64,000 bases of DNA from Zingiber officinale (taxonomy: Eukaryota; Streptophyta; Magnoliopsida; Zingiberales; Zingiberaceae), in the NCBI RefSeq assembly GCF_018446385.1, contig NC_056005.1:93152984-93216983 (forward strand), given 5' to 3'. The notes beneath the pieces were generated by a model. It was given only the letters and a program-made list of their open reading frames with translations. It had not been told where the DNA came from and searched no databases. The position numbers were made by a program, and so were the translations under genes. Below, in pieces: positions 34,901 to 46,759 of this stretch (position 1 is its first letter; each line of letters opens with the position of its first letter).

Positions 34901-37149
34901 ATGGACCAATTCTTTCTATTTAGATAATTCAATTGTATTTTTCATGTACTTTTAGCTAGTTAAACTTTGTGTGCTGATAAATGTTTGGTGTTCTTCAAAA
35001 ATTATAGAGAAGTACATGCTACCATACGTGCCACCATATTACGAGCATGAAGTCGTAAAACTAATTCAATTTGACAAGGATTTTCTTCTGCATAACTTTT
35101 AACAGGGAGGGAGACTGGGCTTGACAACAGTTATTTCTACTGACTCAATTCGTCATATGATGAGGGGCTTCACAGATAAAAAACAGAATGCACTCCTTTG
35201 GGCTTCAACATATGATGCTGGTGAATGCCTAGATTCAGTAGCAGTTGCAGAAGCAAAAGCTAAACGCAAAGCTAAGAAACTTGCCGTTTCACGAACACAG
35301 TCCAAGGAAGAAGCAACTAATGGAGTTCTTCATGAGAAACCTGATGGCCGATTCCACGATCCCGTTATCGGTACTGATTTAATCAGCAAAAAGCAAATGG
35401 CTATTGAAGGGTATAAAGCACAAAGTGAGATGGTCATAGACAGTCTTGACCGTTTAATCACTGCATGGGAAGAGCGCAAGCAATCTGTCGTTGTTGAGGG
35501 TGTCCACTTGAGTCTCAACTTTGTGGTAGGTATTTGGCAACTTACATCTCCTTTAGAATTTACTTCAAGATCATTTCTACTCGATTTCAATTGCTTAAAT
35601 ATGTTTTGTTTTGCCATTCAACAGATGGGGCTCATGAAGAAGCACCCTTCAATAGTACCATTTATGATTTACATAGTAAACGAAGACAAACATATGGAAA
35701 GATTTGCTGTCCGGGCTAAATACATGACACTGGATCCAACAAAAAACAAGTATATAAAGTACATCCAAAACATTAGAGCAATTCAAGATTATCTCTCGAA
35801 AAGAGCTGATAAACATTTGGTTCCAAAGGTAAATAATACAAATGTCGATCGGAGTGTTGCAGCCATTCATGCCACTGTCTTTGACTGCCTTCGCCGGCGA
35901 GAGGCAGGGGAGCACCTCTATGACCCTACTAAAAATACAGTGGCTCTAATACATGAAGTATACAGAAAGCAGTGTGTTGCTAATTCTCTTACTTCCAAAG
36001 GAATGTTTCAGTTGATCCAGAGGAAGGGCTCCTCAAGGAATCTAATGGCACTTCTTAATACTGATGGATCCGTCGCCAAAGCTTGGCCTGTTGGGTCAGT
36101 TGATCCTAGTGGCGTCTCATCCTTCGAAAATGGAACTGTAAGCCCCATGTATGGCCCTTTGCAGATCGGGAAAGCTGAGCCAGTGAACCTTCAGTTTGGA
36201 AATTTCGGCATCAGTGCATGGCACAAAGATGGATGTGGTACAAGTCAAGCAGGAAGTATCCATGACTCCAAGGATGATGGCACCGATAGTCGATATTTCT
36301 CTTCTTGTTGCAGCTCTCCAAAGGCATTAGATGGACATGCTAAAGAGGTATGCCATGAGCAATTTTGGCTATGTTGATCTTAGTCCTCTCTTCTGCATCA
36401 TAATTTTTTCCATGTTTAAGGCCCTGTCATATCTGAAAATTTCTCAAATGCTTAGACTTGCAAATTTTTTAATTGGATTTACTGTCAGCATTAAGTGGTT
36501 GTTAGATTTTCACATTACATTCAAATTGAAATCTTTTGATTCAGATAAATGCCCCAAAAGGGGAATAACCTGTTTCCTCTTTTTATCTTTTTCCAGCTTC
36601 AGGAGGACATTTTTGTTGCTGGAAGTGAAGAAGAAGAAGAGGAAGAAGAAGCTGACTACCCTGCTGAAGGGTTCAGTGATGAGGATCTCAGTGACAGAGA
36701 TCACAGTGATATGGTAGATGAGGTAAGATCTAAGATTTGGATCTTCACATATGTCATCTAAACTATGAGAAATCGTCATCTAAACTATGAGAAATCGTCG
36801 ATGTCTGTTTCAGTTTCAAGGCTCTGTCGACGAGAATTCTAGGTCGGATGACGAGTACGATGACTTGGCCATGGAAGATGGCATGGACAATAGTTATTTG
36901 CCTGATAATGAAGTCGATGAGCCAACAAGCAACAAGGTGGCGCCCGACATAATGGTGGCGGCGGACAAGTACCAGTGGAATCTTGAGCACTTCCTGGGCG
37001 ACCAACTCGCCGGGCCATCTTATTCTTACAGCCTGCTACCGGAGGGAACTGAGGGTGGCGCCGATGGCATTAAAGCGAGGAGACGGTCCTTGAGTGACCC
37101 CTTCCAACTACCAAACAGAGCACAAGGCATCCCGCTGAAAATTTTATAG
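31913..37149 (+). CDS. LPA1: LPA1-like P-loop NTPase (2-phosphoglycerate kinase-like), seven coding exons
   Basis: Exons 31913-32083, 32341-32666, 33603-33684, 35106-35525, 35625-36347, 36597-36722 and 36814-37149 join to a 727-residue protein with GT-AG introns throughout. It begins [15 protein letters not shown], has the Walker A motif GASGCGKST (residues 180-188, exon 3), [16 protein letters not shown], then [20 protein letters not shown], and an acidic tail with eight Glu in a row (585-592). This matches the plant LPA1 family: in rice a mutation lowers seed phytic acid, and the domain resembles archaeal 2-phosphoglycerate kinase; the exact reaction in plants is not settled. Length fits the family (about 720-740). 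It looks intact. The 31K gene lies tail to tail downstream. Confidence 0.92.
33685..35105. other. Intron 3 of the LPA1-like gene (1421 bp)
   Basis: Donor CTG/GTACCT and acceptor AACAG/GGAGGG. It splits the coding region right after the Walker A exon. Near 33960-34060 it holds a retroposon-like segment with the hairpin words TCCCAAATATTTTGGG and a CATCCTCGTCATCATTATCA tail, which resembles ends of plant SINEs or LINEs; this is a weak call. No gene in the rest. Confidence 0.6.
35526..35624 (+). other. Intron 4 of the LPA1-like gene, 99 nt, in frame and free of stops
   Basis: Donor GTG/GTAGGT, acceptor CAACAG/ATG. The length is a multiple of three and the frame runs through it without a stop, so keeping it adds 33 residues, rich in Phe and Leu, between LNFV and MGLMKK of the conserved core. 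Family comparison (rice form has LNFVMGLMKK joined) says it is normally removed. Confidence 0.8.
36753..36796. repeat. 22-bp tandem duplication in intron 6
   Basis: The unit starting GTCATCTAAACTATGAGAAA is present twice in exact copies (36753-36774, 36775-36796), filling half of the 91-bp last intron. Exons on both sides are unaffected. Confidence 0.9.
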
Positions 37150-37739
37150 ACGCCAAGTGATCTTGTTTTTCTGTATGTTCGTATAACCCAAGATTTAAGG
37201 AACGTCCCATGTTAAAACTGGAAGTAGGATTATGGAACTTAATAGAATTACACTGCCAATGCAAGGTCCTCTGTTATGTTTTAACTGTCTCAAGAATTTC
37301 TTGGCATAATACAAACAATATTTCATATTTTGAATAACATTTAGATATGTTTTCTTTTCCTTCCAGCTTAGTAGTTATAGATGAGTCCTACTAGACAGTC
37401 TAACGTCACAAGCAGTTCAAACTCTGCAGATGTTCAAAAATACCCAATCACACCATGCCATGATAAATGTAATTGTGTTAATGACTTATTATATTTAAAG
37501 ATTAATCAATTAGGATTTTGATGTGATAAAACTAAAAAATTAGCTCTTATAAATAAAATTATAACGCAATAAATAAAAGGAACGAGAGCAATAATAGCTG
37601 TGGCGTAGTGCTTCATCACATGATGCTAGTTCAAGAACTCTCCCAAACGTTAACCCAAAGCAAGTTATTACCTATCAGCAGATGAAACTGCTACAAAGAA
37701 ACTGCATCAATTATGTTGAGTGCGCGGTACATGCCTTAA
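37150..37739. other. 3' UTR of the LPA1-like gene and intergenic
   Basis: No coding region. The LPA1-like 3' UTR should lie in the first few hundred bases; no single clear polyadenylation signal can be picked. Confidence 0.5.
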
Positions 37740-37783
37740 CTGTTCTTTAGTGGTGCTAAAGATGGAGATGGTTCACCAGGAGC

Positions 37784-39314
37784 CTGCAAACAAGAAGTCT
37801 TGAGACTCAACAATTCGATCCTAATTATGATAAGTTACTTTCATAGTCTAGGGCACTGCAATAAGTCAAACTAATGTTAGTAAACTAAACTAAGCCTACT
37901 ACCTAATTACACAACTACCACATTACTTCTGATGTGAGACTGAATCTTTTAAAAAAATAAATACATAAATAAAAATCTCTGTGTAAGGCTTGTCATAGCT
38001 CAAAGAATTAGGTTGGTTGTAGTTCCAAATACCAATCATCATGATGTAATCCATTGTAAGAACAACTGAATGCATAATTTAACAAATTAGAATCAAGATC
38101 AGGAAACTAAAGACATTATTGTGATGAATTGTTTTTTTGTACAATGAACATAAGACCTATGGTATGAATGGCACTTTCGAACTATTTCTATAAGCACAAA
38201 GGAAGCTTAGTGCCCATCAAAGAATTAAGTTGTAAGCTCAAATCAAACAGATTAAAAAATTGTCATCATAACAATTTGGGATAAACTATGTATGAACAAT
38301 TGAATGCACAATTAAAATCAAGAAACCAAAGACAAAATTGACGAGTCTAGCTTCATTGAGCGTATGAATTAACATATGTAGTCCACCAAATATGAGACTA
38401 CATTGGAAAAAAGGCCTGCTTGTTGCTAGAAAAGTAGCGAAATAAATGTGATGAATTGATGTTTGTACAATGAACATAAGCACTATGGTGTAAATGGCAC
38501 ATAAGAATTATTTCTATAAGCACCAAGGAAGCTTGGCATCAAAGAATTAGGTTGTAAGCTCAAATCAAACAAAGTAAGAAATTGTCATCATTACAATTGG
38601 GGTAAACTATGTAAGAACAATTGAATACATAATTATAATCAGGATCAGGAAACCAAAGGCAAAATTGTTGAGAGTAGCCTCATCAAGGCGCATGAATTAA
38701 TATATGTAGTCCACCAAATATGAGACTACATTGGGGGAATAGGCCTGCTCATTGATAGAAAAGTAGTGAAATAAATGTGATGAACTGATGTTTGTACAAC
38801 GAACATAAGCAATATGGTATAAATGGCACATTAGAACAATTTCTATAAGCACAAAGGAAGCTTAGTGCCCATCAAAGAATTAGGTTGTAAACTCAAATCA
38901 AATAGTAAGAAATTGTCATCATTACAATTGGGATAAACTATGCAAGAACAATTGAATGCATAATTAGGATCACGATCAGGAAACCAAAGGCAAAATTGAT
39001 GCGAGCAACCGTGTTAAGGGGAATGAATTAACATATGTAGTCCACCAACAATGAGACTACATTGGAAAAAAGGCCTGCCCATTGATAGAAAAGTAGTGAA
39101 ATAAATGTGATAAACTGATGTTTGTACAATGAACATAAGCACTATGGTATAAATGGCATATTAGAACTATTTCTATAAGCACAAAGGAAGCTTAGCGCCC
39201 ATCAAAGAATTAGGTTGTAAGCTCAAATCAAACAGAGTAAAAAATTGGGATCATTAGAATCGGGATAAACTATGTAGAACAAGATGAGATTTTTACGAGT
39301 TTCAGAGAATTTAC
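37784..39314 (-). other. Possible 3'-UTR intron of the 31K gene
   Basis: On the minus strand a good donor (TAGAG/GTAAAT) starts 2 bases after the 31K stop codon, and a good acceptor (TTGTTTGCAG/GCTCC) lies at 37784. If used, the 1531-bp intron would hold the whole 330-bp tandem array and the last exon would begin at 37783. An intron this close behind the stop should not trigger decay. This is inference from splice motifs only. Confidence 0.4.
38001..39279. repeat. About 330-bp tandem array, about four copies, beside the 31K gene
   Basis: Markers recur with steady spacing: ACAATGAACATAAG-like words at 38141, 38467, 38796 and 39126, and CAAAGAATTAGG-like words at 38001, 38218, 38540, 38873 and 39203. 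The first unit is shorter and more diverged. Units share TAGTCCACCAAATATGAGAC and GAAGCTTAGTGCCCATC. No long frame is kept. The array stops about 38 bases from the 31K stop codon. Confidence 0.9.
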
Positions 39315-39316
39315 CT

Positions 39317-40078
39317 CTATTCATCCTCGCCGCTCTCGTCACTGAAATAACTAGCTTTCTTCTCCTTTTTCTTCTTCTCGTTTCCATCTTCAATGGGTTC
39401 CTCCCTCTCCCTCACCTTCTCCTCGAATCCACGAGTGTCCACCACGGATGCCCAATTATCATCTTCAAACCGTTCCTCTTCCCCGCCGCCGCCGTCGGAA
39501 CCCCAATCCTGACCCCCACCGCCACTGGAGTCTTGAGCTCTCCTGCGTGTCCTCTTCGGATTGGGACGCTCCCTGGGGCCCAGCTGGTTCTTCGGGCACT
39601 CGTAGGAGAGGTGGCCCTCCTCGCCGCATTCGTAGCACTTACTCTTGTCCTTGTAAACCCTCCGGCGAATGAACTCTGCGGCCCGGCCGTTGTCAGAAGC
39701 AATGGAAGCGGCGAGTGTGCGTCCGTTGAGGATCTTCCCGTTCATCGACCGGGCGGCCGCCGCGGCGTCGTCGCGGGAGACGAAGAGCACGAAGGCGACG
39801 CCGCGGCTCCGCCGAGTGGTCCGATCCTTGAGCACGGTGACGCGGGCGACCTTCCCGAAAGTGGAGAAGATGGTGTGGAGGTCGGAGTTGGTGAGCGAGA
39901 AGTCTAGGTTGGAGACATAGACCGTCGATTTCGAGGGGGCGAGCCCACCGGATCCGCCCCTGGATGAACCCGAGGCGTCCGACCCGGAAGCAGAATTGGC
40001 GGCGGACAACGGCGGAACGGGGTAACGGTAAAGGAAGTCATCGTCGTCGTCGTCGCTCGCGTTTCTTCGGCGAGCCAT
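39317..40078 (-). CDS. U11/U12 snRNP 31 kDa protein (RRM plus CCHC zinc knuckle)
   Basis: A single-exon frame of 253 residues. After an Asp run (9-14) and a Gly/Ser-rich stretch comes an RRM (about 51-129) with RNP2 VYVSNL (53-58) and RNP1 RGVAFVLF (92-99), then a CCHC knuckle C148-x2-C151-x4-H156-x4-C161, a basic patch, a Gly-rich stretch and a Lys-rich acidic end. This order and length match plant U11/U12-31K (ZCRB1 in animals), a protein of the minor spliceosome that helps splice U12-type introns in the nucleus. The start at 40078 is the first ATG after a CT-rich leader with a telo-box-like GAACCCTAAAG (40105-40095). It looks intact. It is head to head with the DUF1644 gene. Confidence 0.93.
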   Translation of the reverse strand: MARRRNASDDDDDDFLYRYPVPPLSAANSASGSDASGSSRGGSGGLAPSKSTVYVSNLDFSLTNSDLHTIFSTFGKVARVTVLKDRTTRRSRGVAFVLFVSRDDAAAAARSMNGKILNGRTLAASIASDNGRAAEFIRRRVYKDKSKCYECGEEGHLSYECPKNQLGPRERPNPKRTRRRAQDSSGGGGQDWGSDGGGGEEERFEDDNWASVVDTRGFEEKVREREEPIEDGNEKKKKEKKASYFSDESGEDE

Positions 40079-40330
40079 CTTCTCTCTCTCTCGTCTTTAG
40101 GGTTCTACATTTTTATGGGAAAAATTACATTTTAGCCTCCAATTTTACATATTTTCTAAAAACATCCTTAACAGCTTTTAATCGTTCATTTTAATCGTTG
40201 GATCATCCTTCCTGTCTCTGGTGAGGCAGCCAACAGCCTGACAGGTCCAATTCTGCTTTCTAGATTATCATTCTTTGCCAGCTCATCTACCATTTCCCTC
40301 CCTAAACTCGGCGCCTGCTGTCTGAAAAAG
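40079..40330. promoter_or_regulatory. Shared head-to-head promoter of the 31K and DUF1644 genes
   Basis: Only about 250-300 bp lie between the 31K start codon and the likely first leader exon of the DUF1644 gene. On the minus side it has a CT-repeat and the telo-box-like GAACCCTAAAG, a motif common in plant RNA and translation genes. Both genes read outward, so a bidirectional promoter is likely; transcription starts are not visible. Confidence 0.55.
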
Positions 40331-43217
40331 AACAGGAGATCCCGATCCGGTTCGTGGCGGTTTCGTGGAGTCTGTCTATCGTACACGTAAGCAACGCCAT
40401 CTCCCTACCTCCTATTTTTTTATATCCAAAATTAATTATTTAAAAAAAGATAATGCCATTTCGCCCTTTCTCTCTGTGCCGTATCTGATCGCCTCTCCCC
40501 TTTGGTTTTCCTCGAGATCGTTGTTTAATCTTCGATTTTGTTCAGATCAAAGAGAGAGGAGAGACGACGAGAAAGAGATTGATCTCTATTTTTCTTAGGT
40601 AGAATCGGTAAAGGAAGAACGAAGTGGTCTAGATCGATCGAAAAGATTAAACAAGAGTGGATTAAGAAGAAGAGAGAAGGAGAATCGCTTATCCGTGGCG
40701 CAACCCGTACAGATTTATTTGTTTTCTTTCGGGAATATAATTTTATTATTATTTTTTTTTTACCCTTGTTCGTTTGGCTTTAGATCCGGTTGTTTTGGCG
40801 ACGACTTGTTCCAATTTTAGGTTTAATTTCGATCTAGTTTGATCCATGGATCTTTTGCTTTACAGGTTGCGGAGTGGACGGCGATTGCTTGACTTAATCG
40901 AGGTAGTTCTTTGATGTTTTTTTGCAAGCAAGTTGTTTGATTATTTTGATGTATGTTCAAGCTGTCCTTTTGATCTCAGATCGCGTCAAGCAACAGGGAG
41001 AACATTTTTGTTGTTAATATTGTTCTTTTAAGTGGTGGATGTGTGATCTGAAGTTGTTAGCTTTCAGGAAATTGAAAAGTAACATCCCAGGTGTATATTT
41101 GATATTCAACATCTGTGATTGTTGGGTATTTTCTCTGGATCTGAGTTTAAACTGATGTTAGCGATCTATTATGATTTCGTCACTAAGTTTTGATGGAACA
41201 TTTGGCTGCATTAGTATAGACATCTGAGCTTTGTAACGGCTGTCTATTTTCTATGAAAAGTTTGGATAGTATCAAAACTAAAAGTAGAAAGTGAACTCAG
41301 TGTTGCATTCGTTTTCATGATGACTTTGCCAAACTTGTAGTTTTTTGAGCAATTACAATGATTTATGTCATTATTTTCTTTATCTTCTCAGTTTATTGAG
41401 CTTTGCTATTGCTAAATAGTATAAATTTGATGTCAGTAGAATAAATTTGTTTCACATTTCTTGTAAGGATTTGCTGTCACAGTCATCTTGGCATTGAGTA
41501 GCAATCGCTAAGAGTAGATTAGCAAAAGAGTATCAGTAAACAATAAAACATGGAGGCCTCACACTCATGGTTTGTGCTCGGTGCTTTGTTTCCACTCTAA
41601 GCTATTATTAAGTGATTGCTTGACCAAAACGGTTAATTTAGCCAGAGTGCCAAACTCATGACTTGTGTTTTATTCTCTGCTACCTCATTGAGCTAGCTAG
41701 TAAACCAAAGGGATTAATCTGAGAATTGGTGATGCAATCAAGGAATCAAAGGTTTCTAAAGTTTTAGATGAAGTTTTGTTAGTATTTTATTTGTGTATTT
41801 TTTGATTTGGTAGCTGAGTCTTTTATTTTGGTTCAAGTTTAATGAGTTTAATTTGTTTTCAAATTAGTAGTATTTCTTTCCTATTTTGGTCTGTATTTTC
41901 TTTGGTTTTGACTGTATAAAAGTGCTCTGTCTCTCTGTGTATTAGTAAAATATTAGTAAAATATTTTCTTTGGTTTTGAGCTTTGTATTAGTAAAATGTT
42001 TCAATTTTTAGTTGAGGTTGTTTCTTCTCAGTTTGAACTCATGCCTGTATTGGTCATGCTGTCATCTTTTAAAGAGCAATCTTTAGTGAATGGCTTGTAG
42101 GTTCTTGGTTAGTAAAACCTTGGTTGCAAATTAAGTCTGATACCTAGGTGAGTAAACTATAAATCTCTTTGGATCTTGTCAAGGATTAGGATCATTTTCA
42201 GACAAATAGAAAGAATAATTATTAAGACTTTTTCTACTTTGTAAAGAAGTCTTCCTAATCTAAAAGTAAGGAGTGTTTAGATTAATTTGATTGAGAGGAA
42301 AGTGGAAAGAAATACTTGAACACCCAGAATCCTAGATTTGGGGAACTTCAGTAACTTGTTTGAAATTTTGGTGAGGAAGGAAAGAAAAAACTTGTATGCA
42401 GATGCTGAAATGGTGAGATACATATCTAGAGAGGCTTGATGAATGCTATGCTTCATTGTTGGTATTGCCCTATCAATTTTGATGACTAATTAAGAAAACA
42501 AGTTTGCTTGAGTTTGATATGGTGAAAGTCTGCATAAATATTTAAATTGAAAGCAAGCTTGTGTTGATTCATTTCCTTGTTTATAGCATATGATGATAAA
42601 AATAAAGCATAAACAAAGTCTTTTGATGGCAGTACCATCTTAAATCAGAGCAAATTGTTGAGCATTATTCTTCGGCCTGGTGTCCACATTGCATAAGATG
42701 TAATCTCCCTTAATGAAGATCATGATATGTCAGAAAACTATGCATGCTAGAAAAAAAAATTCTCATCTTTTTTGTTGTTTAAGGGAACCTTCCAAGTGAA
42801 CACAGTAAACATTAATTCTTTGTTTTGGCTCATGTTTTGATCATTTATACTTCCTTTCTGGTAGTTTACTGGTGGGTGCTGCATAAAAAACTTCACTTGT
42901 GTGCTTCTGCATCGGTTGTGTGGAGTATACTAAAATCATTGGCTGAAAAAAAAGCACTTCTTTGTCTTAACCAGCTACATTGTAATGTTCATGGGGATTT
43001 TTTTTTTTAAAAAAAAGTTGTGTATGGGACTTCAAAATCCTTGGTCCAATATTGAATTTCATTAACCTTGGTGTCCATATTTGATGAACTATTTTATGTT
43101 ATTTGTTGGCTTTCTTCTCTGCAATTACTATTTCTCTTTAAATATATTAGTTTGTATCCGTATATGAATGTGTGAAGCGCCTAATATTCTGAACATTTTA
43201 TTATAGTGCGTTGAAAG
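40331..43217 (+). other. 5' leader of the DUF1644 gene with introns
   Basis: A plausible leader: exon ending at 40386 (ACAC/GTAAGC), a small exon 40866-40902 (TTTACAG/GTTG to CGAG/GTAGTT), then a 2.3-kb intron ending TTATAG at 43206, with the ATG 11 bases on. Long leader introns are common in plant housekeeping genes. Exon limits are from splice motifs only; direct splicing from 40386 to 43207 is also possible. No other gene is seen in the stretch. Confidence 0.45.
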
Positions 43218-44312
43218 ATGACAGATAAAACAGAAAGCACCTTGAAGGATGCTGATATACACTCCCTCCAAAAGCAATGGGATGAGATTTTGTGCCCTAT
43301 TTGTATGGAACATCCACACAATGCAGTAGTTCTTATCTGCACTTCATATGAAAAAGGTTGCAGATCTTACGTTTGCGATACAAGTTACAGGCATTCAAAT
43401 TGTCTAGATAGATTCAGGAAACTAAGAATGTGCTCTGGTGATAACACATCTGGTTCTGCTTCTACCATCACTGAGAATGTTGATGCAGATAGACCTCACT
43501 TGAGCTCTCTTTATGGTACAGATCCTTCTTCCCCTCATCCAGCAACAGCACTAGCAAACGCTGTTGAAGCCCATGACAATTTTAGCATTGACGGTGTAAT
43601 ACCTGGTGAGCTAGATGAATTTTTTGATGACCCAGAGCTCAGACAAGCACAAGATGGATATCAAGCATCTCATTCAGAGGGCAATATGAGTTCTGATGGA
43701 TCTGGTGGTGGTGATGAACCTGAGGTTAACTGCTTGAAGTGCCCTCTCTGCCGAGGTGCTGTACTAGGTTGGATGATTGTCAAAGAAGCTAGACAATATA
43801 TGGATTTGAAGTTAAGAAGTTGCTCCAGAGAATCATGCTCATTTTCTGGCAACTACAAGGATCTCCGTAAACATGCCCGGAGAGTACACCCCATGACTAG
43901 GCCTGCTGAGGTTGATCCATCAAGGCAACAAGCTTGGCATCACATGGAACGCCAGCAAGAGTATCATGATATTCTCAGTGCACTTAGATCTGCGATGCCA
44001 GGTGCTGTAGTGCTGGGAGATTATGTTATAGATGAGGGCGATGGCCTTTCAGGCGATGGGAGTGGCCCATGGTGGCCTACAACACTCTTACTGCTTCATA
44101 TGCTTGGAAGTCCATTAGGTTCATTGGATGACCGAAGATCTTCTAGGGCATGGAGGACAAGGCGACGCTCTTCAATGCGTCGTTATTTATGGGGTGAGAA
44201 CTTGTTAGGCACTCAAGAATATGACGACTGGAACTCAGACAACGACATCCTTTCACGAAGAAGGCGTAGGAGGATAACTAGACCCAGACATGACGAGGAG
44301 CATCAACAATAA
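43218..44312 (+). CDS. DUF1644 zinc-finger protein
   Basis: 364 residues in one exon. The N-terminal part has C26-P-I-C29-MEHPHNAV, then C41, C48, C53, H59 and C62 in the order CTSYEKGCRSYVCDTSYRHS-NC, the signature of plant DUF1644 proteins. A second Cys cluster (C172, C175, C178) leads into GWMIVKEARQYMDLKLRSC, and C202-C207-H219-H224 looks like a C2H2 finger. The tail is Arg-rich. Family members in rice are nuclear or cytoplasmic and have been linked to salt and drought tolerance; the molecular role is not known. Length fits the family and it looks intact. The start is the first ATG after the leader intron. Confidence 0.88.
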   Translation: MTDKTESTLKDADIHSLQKQWDEILCPICMEHPHNAVVLICTSYEKGCRSYVCDTSYRHSNCLDRFRKLRMCSGDNTSGSASTITENVDADRPHLSSLYGTDPSSPHPATALANAVEAHDNFSIDGVIPGELDEFFDDPELRQAQDGYQASHSEGNMSSDGSGGGDEPEVNCLKCPLCRGAVLGWMIVKEARQYMDLKLRSCSRESCSFSGNYKDLRKHARRVHPMTRPAEVDPSRQQAWHHMERQQEYHDILSALRSAMPGAVVLGDYVIDEGDGLSGDGSGPWWPTTLLLLHMLGSPLGSLDDRRSSRAWRTRRRSSMRRYLWGENLLGTQEYDDWNSDNDILSRRRRRRITRPRHDEEHQQ

Positions 44313-44522
44313 CTTCTATTTCAGATAACAATTTGGAAAAGCAGCCACCGGTGTGGATAGCTGGAGCTGAAGTTCTGGTTAGTGTGAGGTACTCTTGAGC
44401 TGAAGTTCCATTTTCTGTGAGCTACTCTTGTTGATCGATGTTGTTGAATACAAAATATCAGCTTTGCTCTCAGGTTTTAGATCCTTAAACATTTGGTATT
44501 ACATAATCACGGTCACGTTTAG

Positions 44523-44632
44523 GAATCCAGCTTCATTTGTCTGTGTGACCTTGTTATGAAATCAAGGGTTGGTTCTCGAATGCAGCTTCATTTGTCTGTG
44601 TGACCTTGTTATGAAATTAAGGGTTGGTTCTG
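44523..44632. repeat. 55-bp tandem duplication downstream of the DUF1644 gene
   Basis: CAGCTTCATTTGTCTGTGTG recurs at 44528 and 44583; two nearly identical 55-bp units lie in the likely 3' UTR or just past it. Confidence 0.85.
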
Positions 44633-46118
44633 TCTGTATCCTTTTAAAATATTGGGCTGGACTCGTGTAGATCTGGCCCGTTTGGTTTATTTTCACTTGG
44701 GCTGGGCCATATGGTGATGTTCTTTATCTGGGCTTTTTGAGCTTCAACTAGATCTATCTATGAGTAAATACATTGATTTAGAGATACATAGGATAGGAAC
44801 TCACCAGACCATTGCTTCCTGTGCGGTATTGTTCTTTTGTAGGTTTCTTTTGGAGTAATTCAGGGACACCACAGAACAAGAAACTCATGTCTTGTCCAAT
44901 ACCAATCCACTGTACGTGTTTCTCATTCTCTTGATTTTCAGATCTATGTATCTTTCATCTCCATTGACTCTTTTGTTATTACGACTCTTGTTGACCTAGT
45001 CGTCGTATTAACATATTCCAGCTCCTTTCCATTGCGTTAGTCAGTTTCCCTTGCTATGTTATTGTCGGTATACAAGTATACCTTTATGTATGTTTAAATG
45101 AATTTTATTCTAGTTTGTTAATTAAGTTTTTTTTTAAAAAAAAAAAAAACACTTTCTCAATTGATTGGAGTAAAAGGTGATATTACTTACTTGATTTAAC
45201 AGATCTATTGAAGTAAATAATTGATTTGAAGATCTATTGAAGTAAATATTTATGTAGATATCAATTGTGTCAATATGTAAGTATTGATCATCTAAGTATA
45301 TATCTATATTATTTTAAATGTGTTTCTTAAAAATTTTTCTTATGGATTTATTTTTTTTTCTCTAATATTATTTTTTATCATATTCATGTCTGTGACTTTT
45401 CCATTTCAACTATTTTATTTATATTATATATAAAACATCTTTATTAACCTCTTTATCCTTTTATTAAAAAAAATCAACATATTTAAAAAATTTTATTACC
45501 ATGTCAAAAAAAAACTAATAAAAATTAAAAAATCAACCTTTTATTTTTGCCTAAAAACTTTTGGAAACCAAAACAATATACTCAAAGAATGTGATTTAAC
45601 AGCGGTTCCAAGTAAATTATTCTAATCTATGCATAAAGAAATTATCCACAACAACAACAATAAAACTCATCAAAGAAAAAAAAAGAAATTAATCAATTTA
45701 CAAAAGAAATATCAGAATCTCACAATCCCAGCATTTCATGTATGCGAGTGTATCTCCAATACAAATAAAAGGGAAGCTCCAATAGAAAGAAAAAATAAAT
45801 AAATAGTGCTATTGATGTTTATGAATTAATTAATGGTTAAAGTGACGTAGATTAAACACATCCTTTCTTGTTGCTCATTTAAAGATGAGAGATTTAAGGA
45901 TTACAACCAAAGGTGCATCTGCCTTCACATGCACTGCCTGCTTCCCCTCCTTCCCTCCATGTGTGCCGGTCCCTATACAACAAAGTGGCCATCACCAATC
46001 ACCATCACTCCTTTTCACCTCCCAAAGCTCCTTCCTTCATATAATCTAGATATTCAAGAGCTTCGTCGAATTAATTTTAAAGATAGACTAGGTCATGGAT
46101 TTGGACCCAGGTAGGAAT
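44633..46118. other. Intergenic, no gene recognised
   Basis: AT-rich. GATCTATTGAAGTAAATA is present twice at 45201-45250. A 61-codon frame at 45929-46114 has no recognisable feature. Confidence 0.5.
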
Positions 46119-46480
46119 AAATCATCCATCTTCATTGAAGAAACAATAACTTGGCATGTTCTTTAAAACGAGTGGGCTGTCAAGCGCAAAGTACGGGCCA
46201 CCAGCTCGCACATGATAACGATTGGCAGCCATGTGGAATCGGAAAATAGCCCAACTGCTTTTGTATATATGGAAGGGATACGACTCCAGCATACCCTGAA
46301 GCATCCGACGAGGCTGAACCCCAGGGGACAGTTTCAGTCGATCTCCTTGCCACTCTAAGTGTTGTAATGGCATCGATGCAGTAGCCTTCTGATTATCACG
46401 GAACAGACTAGCCCATGTCTTCACAGGTTCATCACTCAGTTGGCTGTTCACGACTCCATCTGTTGGCTTTGCTGTTTCGC
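46119..46480 (-). pseudogene. DUF4283-like retroelement ORF fragment
   Basis: The minus-strand frame (110 codons open, 46122-46451) has KTWASLFRDNQ near its start and SSWAIFRFHMAANRYHVRAG followed by GPYFALDSPLVLKNMP at its end, the pattern of plant DUF4283 domains found in LINE and related retroelements. Only this domain is left, with no zinc knuckle, endonuclease or RT after it. It is a dead fragment. The call rests on remembered motif spacing. Confidence 0.6.
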
Positions 46481-46759
46481 TCTACGCGATTTGTTTCTTT
46501 GATACAACTTCCTTTTCATCTAGGTTATAATTAGTAGGATGTAATCTGTTTTATAATATAATCATGATTATATTATAATATATTATTTTATTTGCTACCG
46601 TTTTAAAATTGTAATATAATTTATATTAAAAAGATAATAAAATTTTATAATTTGAATTACAAAATCAATACTATATAATTTGATTACATTATTAGATCAT
46701 AGTTTAACTAACATTTAAATGCCAAATATATCTTTAATTTATTTTCGACATCAAATGAT

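Noticed and set aside
39284-39907. 207-codon plus-strand frame
   Set aside because: It is the antisense shadow of the GC-rich 31K gene; the minus frame has clear RRM and zinc-knuckle motifs and this one has none.
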